This document shows positions 18,069 through 26,246 of a stretch of DNA of 33,289 nt, piece by piece. The position numbers and the translations under genes are program-made. Source of the stretch: an uncultured Deefgea sp. (GTDB lineage: Bacteria; Pseudomonadota; Gammaproteobacteria; Burkholderiales; Chitinibacteraceae); the NCBI RefSeq assembly GCF_947072475.1, contig NZ_CAMTIA010000032.1, forward strand, positions 1 to 33,289, read 5' to 3'. The first letter of the stretch is position 1. Each line of letters begins with the position of its first letter. The notes beneath the pieces were generated by a model. The model was not told the DNA's origin. It saw only the letters and a program-made list of their open reading frames with translations, and did no database searches.

Positions 18069-18647
18069 TTACGGGCTTGCTACCAGACGTAGTCTGGCTG
18101 CGTGTTGTGTACCCAGCCACTGGGTAGATCCACTGCCAAAATGCAATATCAATGCTTCTGTTTTGCCATTGTTGCTTGGTCGCACATCCGCAGTCCAATA
18201 AGGGAATCGGCCGGTGTGTGGGAAAAATCCGCTGGCAATTCGTGGGTTACCCACAAAACCGGTATCAAGTAACAAACTGGTCAGCTCTTTCGCGCTGGGC
18301 ACACGCCAATTACTGACACCGCACCAAGCTTGCTGATTCGCTAAAACCATTAAATCGCGTGTATCGCAGGGACTTACTTTCATGCTCGCATCGCTGCAAC
18401 TGCCGGCTTTTTCTACGCCAAGGCGATGCGTCGCATCAAACCAAGAATACGTTGCCGCATTAAAATGTAAGCCTTCATTATCGCTTTTATTTTCCCAAAG
18501 CAAGCCGGTATTCAGGTCGCGTATACATGACCAAGGGCCTGCGCTTACTGGCAGAGCACGACCTTGCGCGTCTGTTTTCTGCCAACGATCACTGGCATTG
18601 GCCTGCATACCGCTCAACAGCGCCAAACAGAAGATAAGATGTTTCAT
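18069..18647 (-). CDS. Exported Lcl-domain (DUF1566) protein
   Basis: This 192-residue protein has a signal peptide (about 1-18, ending QANA), so it is periplasmic or secreted. The mature protein shows the Lcl C-terminal/DUF1566 pattern: CIRDLNTGLLWENK near the start, NWRVPSAKELTSLL, then YWTADV and a closing RLRLVASP. Several cysteines suggest disulfides. The fold is related to C-type-lectin-like domains found in surface proteins and collagen-like adhesins; the ligand is unknown. Its ATG overlaps the TGA of the upstream b561/EB_dh gene (ATGA), so the two are translationally coupled. Confidence 0.83.
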   Translation of the reverse strand: MKHLIFCLALLSGMQANASDRWQKTDAQGRALPVSAGPWSCIRDLNTGLLWENKSDNEGLHFNAATYSWFDATHRLGVEKAGSCSDASMKVSPCDTRDLMVLANQQAWCGVSNWRVPSAKELTSLLLDTGFVGNPRIASGFFPHTGRFPYWTADVRPSNNGKTEALILHFGSGSTQWLGTQHAARLRLVASP

Positions 18648-20236
18648 GATTGACCCTCAAAATGGAGTTGCAGGGGGCGCAAATGATAGCTGTGTTGGGT
18701 TTGCTGATGATCAAAGACCGCCACCCACATAAATAAGCCTTCATTCAAGGCTAAATCAAAGGGGGATTCGGTTTTGATGCCGCGTACCGCCTCGAGTGTC
18801 CACACGCCCTTATGCCAACTCGCCATCGCCCGCACATCACCGCGATCACCTTCAAACATCGTGGTCCACAGTACCGATGGCATCCGAGTGCCGACTGGGT
18901 ATTGATCCGCTGCTGACGAGTACGGCAAAGTTTCGTACCATGACATGCCCCAAACGAGCTGGGGATCGTTGGGTTTGGCAGCTTGAAAACGCGCTAATTG
19001 TGCAGGATCACGCGGCAGTCGCTTGGGCGTCACAATGCCATTGCTTGGCCAAGCCCAGTTTTCGCTATAACCACCCGATTGCAAGGGATCTGATTTGTAG
19101 CCTGCGGTATAGCGAATCTCGCCGGGTACCTCAGGGTAAGCCGCTGCAAAATGGCTATCATCTAGCTGCTTAGTGCCATGATTGCGTACCGATTTCCAGT
19201 GCCACACATCCAGCAGTGCTCCTTGCGCCGCATGGTAACCACGCCCTGTCCTATTGGCTGCGTATCCTGCCAAGGGCTGCGAGCCCAAGAGCATACTGCC
19301 CGCGCCTGCTGCGTCGGGGGCACGAGCCAACATCACCGCAAACTTGTCTTCATAAAACTGAGTTTCATCATTGCGCAGCAAGCCAGTTTGTTCGATGCGC
19401 CAGCCTTGTGCAGTTTTAACTAAGGGCAAATGCTGCAAACTTGGCGTTGTATCAGGCCAGCTAAAGCGAAAATAAACAACTTCACCCTGACGCAAACCCT
19501 GCACGGTGACCGGAGTTTCTGCGGCATTTGCGCCAATATTCAGCGTTTTAACGGTGTGTAATGGTGCGCTTTGCCAAGCACTTTCGTTAGCCAGCCCATC
19601 AATGACAATCTCTTGATCCAGTGCCAAATTAGCAATTCGTAATTGCGGCGTTAAATACGGCATGATCCACGCCGACCCTAGCCACAACACGGCCGCGAGC
19701 GAGACAGGAAGCCAGAATTTCCACCCGACCTGCCGCACAACCTTCAGTTTGGGCAAAAGAATCGCCCGAACCTGTAGCCAAGGTGAATAGATCATTTGAG
19801 AAAATGCATGAACAATGAGGTATACGAACGCAGAGTAGGCCAAATAACGATGCAGAAGCAATACCCACCCATCTAATGCAGCACTACCGCCAAAATACAA
19901 AGCCCCACCGAGGATGAGCAGCGATAAAAATAAATAGCGTGCGAAATGAATCAAATATCGATTCCAAGTTTCCGCCAGCGTGCTACTTGCTACGCGCGCG
20001 GGCGCATGCCAATGATGCCAAACAAAGATCAATGCCAATACACACCAAGCAAAGCCCAAACTCAAATGCAATCCATGCATACCGCCCTGCGGCAAATAGG
20101 CATTGAACACGGAGAAAAAATCACCTCGCCCTGCGCTCAACGCCAAGCGCAGTCCACTCAATACACTGCCGAGCAACAGCAAAATCGCACAGCAATGCAA
20201 AACGACGACCCGCGAATAATATTTTGCGACCGACAT
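18644..20236 (-). CDS. Cytochrome b561-like / ethylbenzene-dehydrogenase-related fusion protein
   Basis: This 530-residue protein has an N-terminal membrane cytochrome b domain (about 1-195) with around five transmembrane helices. Candidate heme-ligand histidines are in GMHGLHLSLGF, VWHHWHA, LLHRYLAY and LIVHAF. A periplasmic domain (about 200-525) follows that resembles the heme-binding gamma subunit of ethylbenzene dehydrogenase (EB_dh): a DGLANESAW opening, VYFRFSWPD, a YEDKFAVML segment and a VWGMSWYETLP segment. It probably passes electrons between the quinone pool and a periplasmic heme; donor and acceptor are unknown. TTAGGATG lies upstream of the ATG. The downstream Lcl-domain gene overlaps its stop codon. 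Confidence 0.83.
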   Translation of the reverse strand: MSVAKYYSRVVVLHCCAILLLLGSVLSGLRLALSAGRGDFFSVFNAYLPQGGMHGLHLSLGFAWCVLALIFVWHHWHAPARVASSTLAETWNRYLIHFARYLFLSLLILGGALYFGGSAALDGWVLLLHRYLAYSAFVYLIVHAFSQMIYSPWLQVRAILLPKLKVVRQVGWKFWLPVSLAAVLWLGSAWIMPYLTPQLRIANLALDQEIVIDGLANESAWQSAPLHTVKTLNIGANAAETPVTVQGLRQGEVVYFRFSWPDTTPSLQHLPLVKTAQGWRIEQTGLLRNDETQFYEDKFAVMLARAPDAAGAGSMLLGSQPLAGYAANRTGRGYHAAQGALLDVWHWKSVRNHGTKQLDDSHFAAAYPEVPGEIRYTAGYKSDPLQSGGYSENWAWPSNGIVTPKRLPRDPAQLARFQAAKPNDPQLVWGMSWYETLPYSSAADQYPVGTRMPSVLWTTMFEGDRGDVRAMASWHKGVWTLEAVRGIKTESPFDLALNEGLFMWVAVFDHQQTQHSYHLRPLQLHFEGQS

Positions 20237-20260
20237 AAAATCACTTTCATCCTAACGATT

Positions 20261-20292
20261 GAAAAAAATCACCGCCCGTAAAGGGCGGTGAT
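20261..20292 (-). terminator. Terminator of the metallophosphoesterase gene
   Basis: On the minus strand ATCACCGCCC and GGGCGGTGAT form a perfect 10-bp stem with a 5-nt loop, followed by a T run (complement of the A run at 20262-20268). It lies 24 nt beyond the metallophosphoesterase stop and just upstream of the b561/EB_dh gene. Confidence 0.92.
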
Positions 20293-20315
20293 CGATTGCA
20301 CAGGCTTAAGAGGGC

Positions 20316-22229
20316 TTAAGGCGCAAAGTTCAAAATCAATTTCGCTGGATTACCACCTTCACGAGACGTTATATCAACACCATCGCTGGTACCGCCGCTG
20401 AGCATTACGACGCCATTATTGGGCGTGCTGCCGTTTAACCAGCCTTGGATTAAAGCCAGACCCGCGGCATTCAAAGTGATACTTGCAGTACCTGTGGCGC
20501 TGGGCGTAAAGCTACCCAGTAAATTACCACCACTGGCTTGGCTAAACGCCGTACTGGTCTCACTCCAGGTATTGCTCATTGCGTACAAGTTATACATGCC
20601 CTTGGATAAATTACTGACATTAAATTGCACCGTCGCCGATTTTAGCTGACCCGTTGTGCCCGCTACATTCCAGCCAAACAAAGCGCGTAATTGAGCACCG
20701 GCATCATTACCGTCGGCATAGACTGTTGCACCATTACTCAGCGCACCAGTGCTGCTAATGGTGACATCGCGTACCGCCAATAAAGTTTTGCTGCTGGTCG
20801 GTGTGGTGCTGGGTGTTGCTGTAGCCGTTGGTGTCGCAGTGGGTGTAGCAGAAGGTTGAATCGTTGGCGTTGCGCTGGGTACTGGGGTCGGCGCGATGAC
20901 TTCATTTAATTCAGTAAAATTATCACTCGCCAATTTCAAGCTATACACATCACCCACTGTTGCGGCATTCCACAAACTCCAACCCGTAGGCAACGTTAAT
21001 GGGTCAGCATCACGGTTGGCTTTACTCACCGTGCTCGTGCTCGCCTCGCTATTTAAGTAAACCGTGCGAATATTCATCGCAGCGGCACTCACTTGAATCA
21101 CATTGAAGTGTGCAAAACTACCTTGATCCACAATCCATGGCGAAACACGGTCGGCAGTCCGTACCGGAGCACCCCAAGCACCTTCGCCGATATAAACGGT
21201 TCCCGTCGCCGATTCTTGGTAATTACTTCCCAACGGGCGAACAGGTTTGGTGAGTTTGGCAATATGCGTGTCAGATTCATTCACCAAATTCATGCGGTAA
21301 TCTTGGAATGTCGTAGCCCAATCCAGAGCGATTTGCGTGATCGCCGGTTTGCTCGTACTGCGTGGGAACATCGGTCGATGATACTGCCCAAAGCGCCAAC
21401 GCGTGCTGCTGTAAAAAGCGGGCATATCGCTTTTCAGCCAAGCTAATTGTGCCGTCCGCTCATTGGCATAGCTCGACGACTCTAGCTCCGTATTCAAGGT
21501 ATACACCCGCATTAAGGTGCCGATATTGACGCCAAAATAAGTATCTCGCAAAGAACATAGCCCATTGCGATCAGCATCTACGCCAAATACCGAGCACATA
21601 AAATTCATATCTGAAGCTTCATGATTGCCCACTGTTGGAATGATCGGGTGAACTTGCTTCACGGTGATACCGTTAACTGTGGTCGGAGAAAAAGTCAGAT
21701 TCCAATCATCAAGCCAGCTTTCAACTTCGCTGGCGCTGTGGTTATCAGTAAAATCGCCACTAAACAGAATGAAATGAGGGCGAATTTTTTGAACCAAGCG
21801 ATTACCCTGCTGGCGTACCGCACGGTCTGTACGCGAATCACCACCCGCAATCGCGGTAACGCTGCGATCATCCGCTGCTGCCGTTCGGAAAAAATACATT
21901 TCACTACAACCGGCGCTATCACATGCACGGAAAAAGTAATCGGTATTTGGATTTAAGTTTTGTAAGCGAACGAAATAATTATCCAGCGTTGATTTAAAAG
22001 TACGCGGCACAGCACTACTACTACTCAACCAAGTGCTTTCAGTCGTACTCGTACCATACTTGATATATTGCCCAGTCGATGTGGTAGTACCGCTTTTAGA
22101 AAACGCGACAACAGCTTCATTCGCTGGATTGGCATCCCACACCACCCGAACATTTTTAACGCTGGCAAAACTAGTGCCCGCCAATAGAACGGCACTAAGG
22201 CACGCCAACTTCATTACAGCAAGAGTCAT
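20316..22229 (-). CDS. Secreted PAP-like metallophosphoesterase with Pro-Thr linker and DNRLRE-type domain
   Basis: This 637-residue protein has a signal peptide (about 1-23). An Fn3-like purple-acid-phosphatase N-domain (about 24-118) is followed by a calcineurin-like core (about 124-395) with GGDSR (D131), FSGDFTDN (D159, D162, N163), VGNHE (N202, H203) and QYHRP. The usual final GHxH reads SDTH, and the first DxH motif is DSR, so the metal site departs from the standard set. A Pro/Thr/Ser linker (about 448-482) leads to a beta-sandwich of the DNRLRE/CBM-like type (about 487-637). It is probably a secreted phosphatase or phosphodiesterase; substrate unknown. The start at 22229 follows AAGGACG. 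Confidence 0.83.
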   Translation of the reverse strand: MTLAVMKLACLSAVLLAGTSFASVKNVRVVWDANPANEAVVAFSKSGTTTSTGQYIKYGTSTTESTWLSSSSAVPRTFKSTLDNYFVRLQNLNPNTDYFFRACDSAGCSEMYFFRTAAADDRSVTAIAGGDSRTDRAVRQQGNRLVQKIRPHFILFSGDFTDNHSASEVESWLDDWNLTFSPTTVNGITVKQVHPIIPTVGNHEASDMNFMCSVFGVDADRNGLCSLRDTYFGVNIGTLMRVYTLNTELESSSYANERTAQLAWLKSDMPAFYSSTRWRFGQYHRPMFPRSTSKPAITQIALDWATTFQDYRMNLVNESDTHIAKLTKPVRPLGSNYQESATGTVYIGEGAWGAPVRTADRVSPWIVDQGSFAHFNVIQVSAAAMNIRTVYLNSEASTSTVSKANRDADPLTLPTGWSLWNAATVGDVYSLKLASDNFTELNEVIAPTPVPSATPTIQPSATPTATPTATATPSTTPTSSKTLLAVRDVTISSTGALSNGATVYADGNDAGAQLRALFGWNVAGTTGQLKSATVQFNVSNLSKGMYNLYAMSNTWSETSTAFSQASGGNLLGSFTPSATGTASITLNAAGLALIQGWLNGSTPNNGVVMLSGGTSDGVDITSREGGNPAKLILNFAP

Positions 22230-22376
22230 GATTACGTCCTTTTTTAATTGAGTCTCCACCAAAAATCAGGATCGTAACGAGCAACTATTACGCTGACGTT
22301 GCATTGAGCAAGCCAAGTAATTAAGCCCCTTATAAACAACAACTTTACCCATTCGCATTACAAATAGGCTTTCTTG

Positions 22377-22687
22377 CTAGGGTCTATTGACGTTGGGTTT
22401 CCCGTCGCCGCTTACGCACTTGTCGCGGAGAATCAAGGCGTAGTTAGCGACGCAAGTCATGCTATGAGAGACGGCTACAACGCTTAGTCGCCGCCCAAAG
22501 GCCCAGCCCGCAGGGTTTGCGGCGACTTGTTTTAAAGATGTCAGCCTGATGCTGCGTTACAAAGCGCTGACTTAACAATTTGGATATTCAAACCCCAAGT
22601 CAAACCCCAAGTTGCGCGCGGCATGCCTTGCCTCAGGCCCAAATCCGCACCAACGCGGCTGGCCAACCAAACGTCAACAGACCTTAG
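22377..22687. mobile_element. Complete ~311-bp non-autonomous (MITE-like) element, repeat family A
   Basis: The ends are imperfect 23-bp inverted repeats: CTAGGGTCTATTGACGTT on the left, and on the right the complement of CTAAGGTCTGTTGACGTT (three mismatches over 23 bp). The left part aligns with the copy at 1988, the right part with the copy at 12883. The interior has degenerate palindromes (GTCGCCGC at 22404-22411 and GCGGCGAC at 22519-22526) and no coding frame, so it would need a transposase supplied elsewhere. TA lies at the outer edge of both ends, compatible with TA-targeted insertion but not proof. It occupies most of the 582-nt gap 22230-22811. Confidence 0.7.
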
Positions 22688-22811
22688 CATGGCATTGAGC
22701 ACCGTCCCTGCCGCTGGGTGTGATTAAAAGATACAGCGACTGTAATCGCCATGGTATTAGCAAATACTAATACTGTAAGATGGCGTTTTATATCTATTGA
22801 TTGCGCGCACA

Positions 22812-25055
22812 ATGATGTTACGTAAATTAACCAGTTTATTCGTGTTAACGCTGATGCTAGCCGCTTGCGGTGGTGGCGGAACTGGCGGTGGAACTAGTGG
22901 CGGAACTGGCGGTGGAACTGGTGGCGGAACTGGCGGTGGAACCGGCGGCGGCACTGGCGGTGGAACTGGCGGTGATACCGGTGGTCATCCTGCAGTCGTA
23001 GAGCGTAGTGTTAAATTACTCGATCAAGCTCAGCAATTAAATGCCAGCAGCTTTGGGCTGGACGATGCCGCATTCTCGCCCAGTGCGGTGGTGCTCAAAG
23101 ATAATATTCTGTATATAGCTAATGACCTTACTGCGGCTGCGGCTTCTGTTTTGCGTTTTGATCTTAAAGCCAACAAAGCATTAACGCCGATTAGTAATTT
23201 TTCCAGCAATGGCAGCACCGATGGTTTTAAGCGTTTATACGATATAAATCAGTTTCAAGATCGGCTTTACACCGCGTCTCTTTCGTCCAACCGCGTGGAT
23301 ATTTTTGATATTAGCCAGGACGAACCGCGCTTTATTACCGCGCTAGGCACAGGAGACTGGAGAGGCCCATCCAATCAAGTCTTAGTTCATCCGATTGCGG
23401 TGGCGGCCAATGCCAACTACATCTTTGCCGCCGATACAAACCAAAGAATTTCGGTTTGGAAACAAAGCGACGCCACCCCAGCAAATAATAAAAAAGCCAT
23501 CAAGCATGCTTACCTTAGCTTGCCTGACTGCGCTAGCATCAGCTGTGATATCAAGCTATCTACCGTGGGCGAGCGGCTTTTTGCTAGCTTTGGTAATGGT
23601 AAAACCTTGGTTTACGACGTAAGCCAGCTGGCTGAATCGACTACCATGGTGCAAGCCATCATGCAGCAAGATAGCGAAAGCAATACGCTCATCCAAGGCG
23701 ACAATGGACAGCTGTATGTAAGCCGCACCGGAGGCGGTATTGATCGCTTTGCATCCAGCAACTTACCAGCCAGCGGCGCGCAAATTTTACCCGCGACACC
23801 ACTCGATCAATTTCGCCAAATCAATCTGGCCGATCAAGCCACACCACAAAATTTGCTCAAAGCAAAAGACATTGGTTTTAATCAGCAAACCATTGCCGCA
23901 ATCCAAAATAAAAACATCTTGATCCTGCCACAACGACAAGTGGACGAACTACACCACATCGACAAGGCAACAACGCAGCAGTATCAGTATGCCGCCATGC
24001 CTGCAGCGCAAAAAGGATTGCTATTACAAGACAGCGACAGCTGGGAGACATTAACTAATCCACAACTGCGCAGCTTTGCGATCAACAAAATTCTCAGCGG
24101 CAAGCTCGATCAGCGGCAATTGGCATTAAGCAGCTACAGCGCTATCCACGTTCGCAATCTAGAAATTCAAGCCCGCCTTAAAGGCAGTGAACAGTGGTTT
24201 GTGCTTGGGTCGCTAGATCTGCTACCGGCATTTAGCACCGTTCGCTTTGATGTCGCTATCATCGATGGCCGTACTTTTCAGCGGGTTGACGATAAAGGCA
24301 GTGTGCAATTCAAAGGTTTAGACGCACTCAGCGTACTGCCGAGCGATTTGTTTGAGATTCGAATTGATTCCAAAACCGATGCGCACGTGCAAAAAATCAG
24401 CAATTTCAAAATGAAATGGCAACTTTCATTTGGCACATACGATGCTAATGGCAGTGATGCATCTTGGGGGAAAATCAATCCGATTTACGCCCGCGAATGG
24501 GTCATCATGATGACCAATTTTGCGTATGCATTAAACAGCCCCGAATTTGAGCATGTTTGGTTTAACCATAAACAAGTTATGGGCCATGATTTCTTTGGTA
24601 ACGCCGGTCAAATTAATGCTCCGGGTGGATTTTTTACTAGCGACGATTACCGCAATAACTATCAAGCGATCATGAATCGTGGCGGCATTCGTTTGGGGGT
24701 CACCACCATGGGCGGCGGGCTCGGTGGAGGAGATGTTCTAGGTATCGACACCTGGAATTACTACCAACATTACTTTAAAAATAACGGCATTATCGGCCAT
24801 GAATTCGGCCACCACTTTGGTAGTCATGACAGTGCTTGGGCCAATTCAAGCTATGGTTTACAAAGCAGCAGCGCCCAATTGCTGGACTACTTCCTCAGAA
24901 AACAACAGCTCCCGTATATGGATCCAAACATCAATGGCTTTCATTTAGCGCCAAGGGAGATGCTTTACAATGGCATTGTGGAAAAAATGCGCGTGCCACG
25001 CGAAGATTCGGAGGTGAATAATCTAGAGCGTTATTTCAGTGCCAACCCACTGTAA
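22812..25055 (+). CDS. Lipoprotein with Gly-Thr tether, probable beta-propeller and C-terminal zincin motif
   Basis: This 747-residue lipoprotein has lipobox LAAC with the lipidated cysteine at 19. A 39-residue Gly/Thr tract follows as a flexible tether. About residues 75-310 have repeated strand patterns (LYIANDL, RLYTASLSSNRVDIFDIS, YIFAADTNQRISVW, LYVSRTGGGIDRF) typical of a beta-propeller. The C-terminal part (about 500-747) carries HEFGHHFGSHD with HExxH at 663-667. This predicts a surface zinc metallopeptidase, but the third ligand spacing differs from the metzincin HExxHxxGxxH. I cannot place it in a named family. The ATG-ATG at 22812/22815 lacks a clear SD; either start gives the same lipoprotein signal. 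Confidence 0.75.
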   Translation: MMLRKLTSLFVLTLMLAACGGGGTGGGTSGGTGGGTGGGTGGGTGGGTGGGTGGDTGGHPAVVERSVKLLDQAQQLNASSFGLDDAAFSPSAVVLKDNILYIANDLTAAAASVLRFDLKANKALTPISNFSSNGSTDGFKRLYDINQFQDRLYTASLSSNRVDIFDISQDEPRFITALGTGDWRGPSNQVLVHPIAVAANANYIFAADTNQRISVWKQSDATPANNKKAIKHAYLSLPDCASISCDIKLSTVGERLFASFGNGKTLVYDVSQLAESTTMVQAIMQQDSESNTLIQGDNGQLYVSRTGGGIDRFASSNLPASGAQILPATPLDQFRQINLADQATPQNLLKAKDIGFNQQTIAAIQNKNILILPQRQVDELHHIDKATTQQYQYAAMPAAQKGLLLQDSDSWETLTNPQLRSFAINKILSGKLDQRQLALSSYSAIHVRNLEIQARLKGSEQWFVLGSLDLLPAFSTVRFDVAIIDGRTFQRVDDKGSVQFKGLDALSVLPSDLFEIRIDSKTDAHVQKISNFKMKWQLSFGTYDANGSDASWGKINPIYAREWVIMMTNFAYALNSPEFEHVWFNHKQVMGHDFFGNAGQINAPGGFFTSDDYRNNYQAIMNRGGIRLGVTTMGGGLGGGDVLGIDTWNYYQHYFKNNGIIGHEFGHHFGSHDSAWANSSYGLQSSSAQLLDYFLRKQQLPYMDPNINGFHLAPREMLYNGIVEKMRVPREDSEVNNLERYFSANPL
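22869..22985 (+). repeat. 12-nt tandem repeat encoding a GGGT tether
   Basis: About nine imperfect units of the type GGTGGCGGAACT run in frame directly after the lipobox cysteine. They encode GGGT/SGGT/GGDT units. Because the unit is a multiple of three, copy-number change would alter tether length without breaking the frame. Confidence 0.9.
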
Positions 25056-25092
25056 ACTGAGCCTACTGCGTTAAAAACAGCGCTCCATCGCC

Positions 25093-25126
25093 AATACTGG
25101 CCACGCAAGTGGCCAGTATTTTTTTT
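25093..25126 (+). terminator. Rho-independent terminator of the zincin lipoprotein gene
   Basis: AATACTGGCCAC and GTGGCCAGTATT form a perfect 12-bp stem with a GCAA loop, followed by a T run. It starts 38 nt after the stop. Confidence 0.94.
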
Positions 25127-25664
25127 GCCTCACTGGGGCCAGCCAATTGCGGTGCTTGGACTCGTTCAATACCCGATAAGCCTCATACTGATGCCGCTGT
25201 AATCGCCAACGGTCATCAACTCACCTTTAGCCTTTCTTGAGTACACTGCCATCGTTGCCACAGCGCCCTTGCTGAACAACTCTCGTGCCTTGCTGAGCCG
25301 CTGTAGCTATTTTGGTTTCGCGGCTGTGGCGACTTCCAATACGCCAATACCCATTGTCGATGGGCTTCAAGCACCAGGCATAACTACGCCGAGTGTCATT
25401 CCACTTGCGCCAAGCAATGATCGTAAATTGTTCGATGAGTCCAACATCAGCAGATGAAGTAAGAATTTTGCTTACTTTATTTCGCGCCGTTTCGGTGCTC
25501 AGTTTGCTGTGATTGATGCTCAAAGCAGGCACAGCACAGCGGTGCCAAGCGCGGATTCAAGGCAAGAATGACGTGCAGTCATGCTTTTAATATTTACATA
25601 AAGCTTAAATACAAAAACCATACTAACATCAGCAAGTAGAAAGCAAACATTGGTTGAAATCATA
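25127..25664. other. Intergenic region upstream of the heme oxygenase/phytochrome operon
   Basis: This is a 538-nt gap. A minus-strand frame of about 100 codons (25227-25532) opens with GTG, lacks a good SD and has no recognised similarity; it may be a decayed gene or chance. The AT-rich stretch from about 25580 to 25664 is the likely promoter area for the heme oxygenase gene, but I see no box pair worth naming. Confidence 0.45.
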
Positions 25665-26246
25665 ATGATTTTAGAGCACCTAAAATTAAAAACTCGCAAA
25701 CAACACTCACGCCTTCATCAACACCCTCTTCTCATAGGGATTACCCAGTCTGGGTATTCTCTGGCACGCTATATTCAATTATTAAAAGCTTACTACGAAA
25801 TCTATTCCGCCATTGAAACCGTGCTTTTGCAACGTCAAAGCCAATTTAAGCTAGATTTTGATTACCAAGCTCGCTATAAGCTGCCGTGGTTACAAGCCGA
25901 TTTAAAAGATCTTGAATCGCCGCCCACCATGAACCACCCTACTCTCGCTAATGAAACATCTGCCATCATCACCACGCCAGAGCAATGGTTAGGTGTGGCG
26001 TATGTGCTTGAGGGCTCAACCTTAGGTGCCCGCGTTATTAGCGCTTGTTTACAAAAATCACTGCGTATTAGCCCGCAGTTTGCTGGGCATTTTTTTAATG
26101 CCTATGGTTTAAACACCGCCAAATACTGGCATGAATATCAAACATTCTTAACCCGTCATCCAATTGTGGCAACAACAGAAATCACCGATGCCGCCTCACA
26201 GACCTTTGGCTTATTTAATAAAGGTCTTGATCTTTATGCCCAATAA
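25665..26246 (+). CDS. bphO: Biliverdin-producing heme oxygenase
   Basis: This 193-residue, all-helical cytoplasmic enzyme oxidises heme to biliverdin, Fe2+ and CO. Family marks include the N-terminal LKLKTRKQHSRLH with the probable proximal heme ligand H14, and the distal-helix segment YVLEGSTLGARVI with its flexible glycines. ATG 25665 gives the normal N-terminus; the frame is open to a TTG at 25650, and the SD is weak for either. The downstream phytochrome gene starts 11 bp before this stop codon, so chromophore supply and photoreceptor are made together. The bphO symbol rests on this arrangement. Confidence 0.93.
   Translation: MILEHLKLKTRKQHSRLHQHPLLIGITQSGYSLARYIQLLKAYYEIYSAIETVLLQRQSQFKLDFDYQARYKLPWLQADLKDLESPPTMNHPTLANETSAIITTPEQWLGVAYVLEGSTLGARVISACLQKSLRISPQFAGHFFNAYGLNTAKYWHEYQTFLTRHPIVATTEITDAASQTFGLFNKGLDLYAQ

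Noticed and set aside
22869-22985. Short regular repeats resembling a CRISPR array
   Set aside because: The units are contiguous, 12 nt, in frame with the lipoprotein and have no spacers.
25227-25532. Minus-strand frame of about 100 codons upstream of the heme oxygenase gene
   Set aside because: It opens with GTG, lacks a good SD and resembles nothing I know. Protein-like composition keeps it possible as a decayed gene, but the support is too thin to call.
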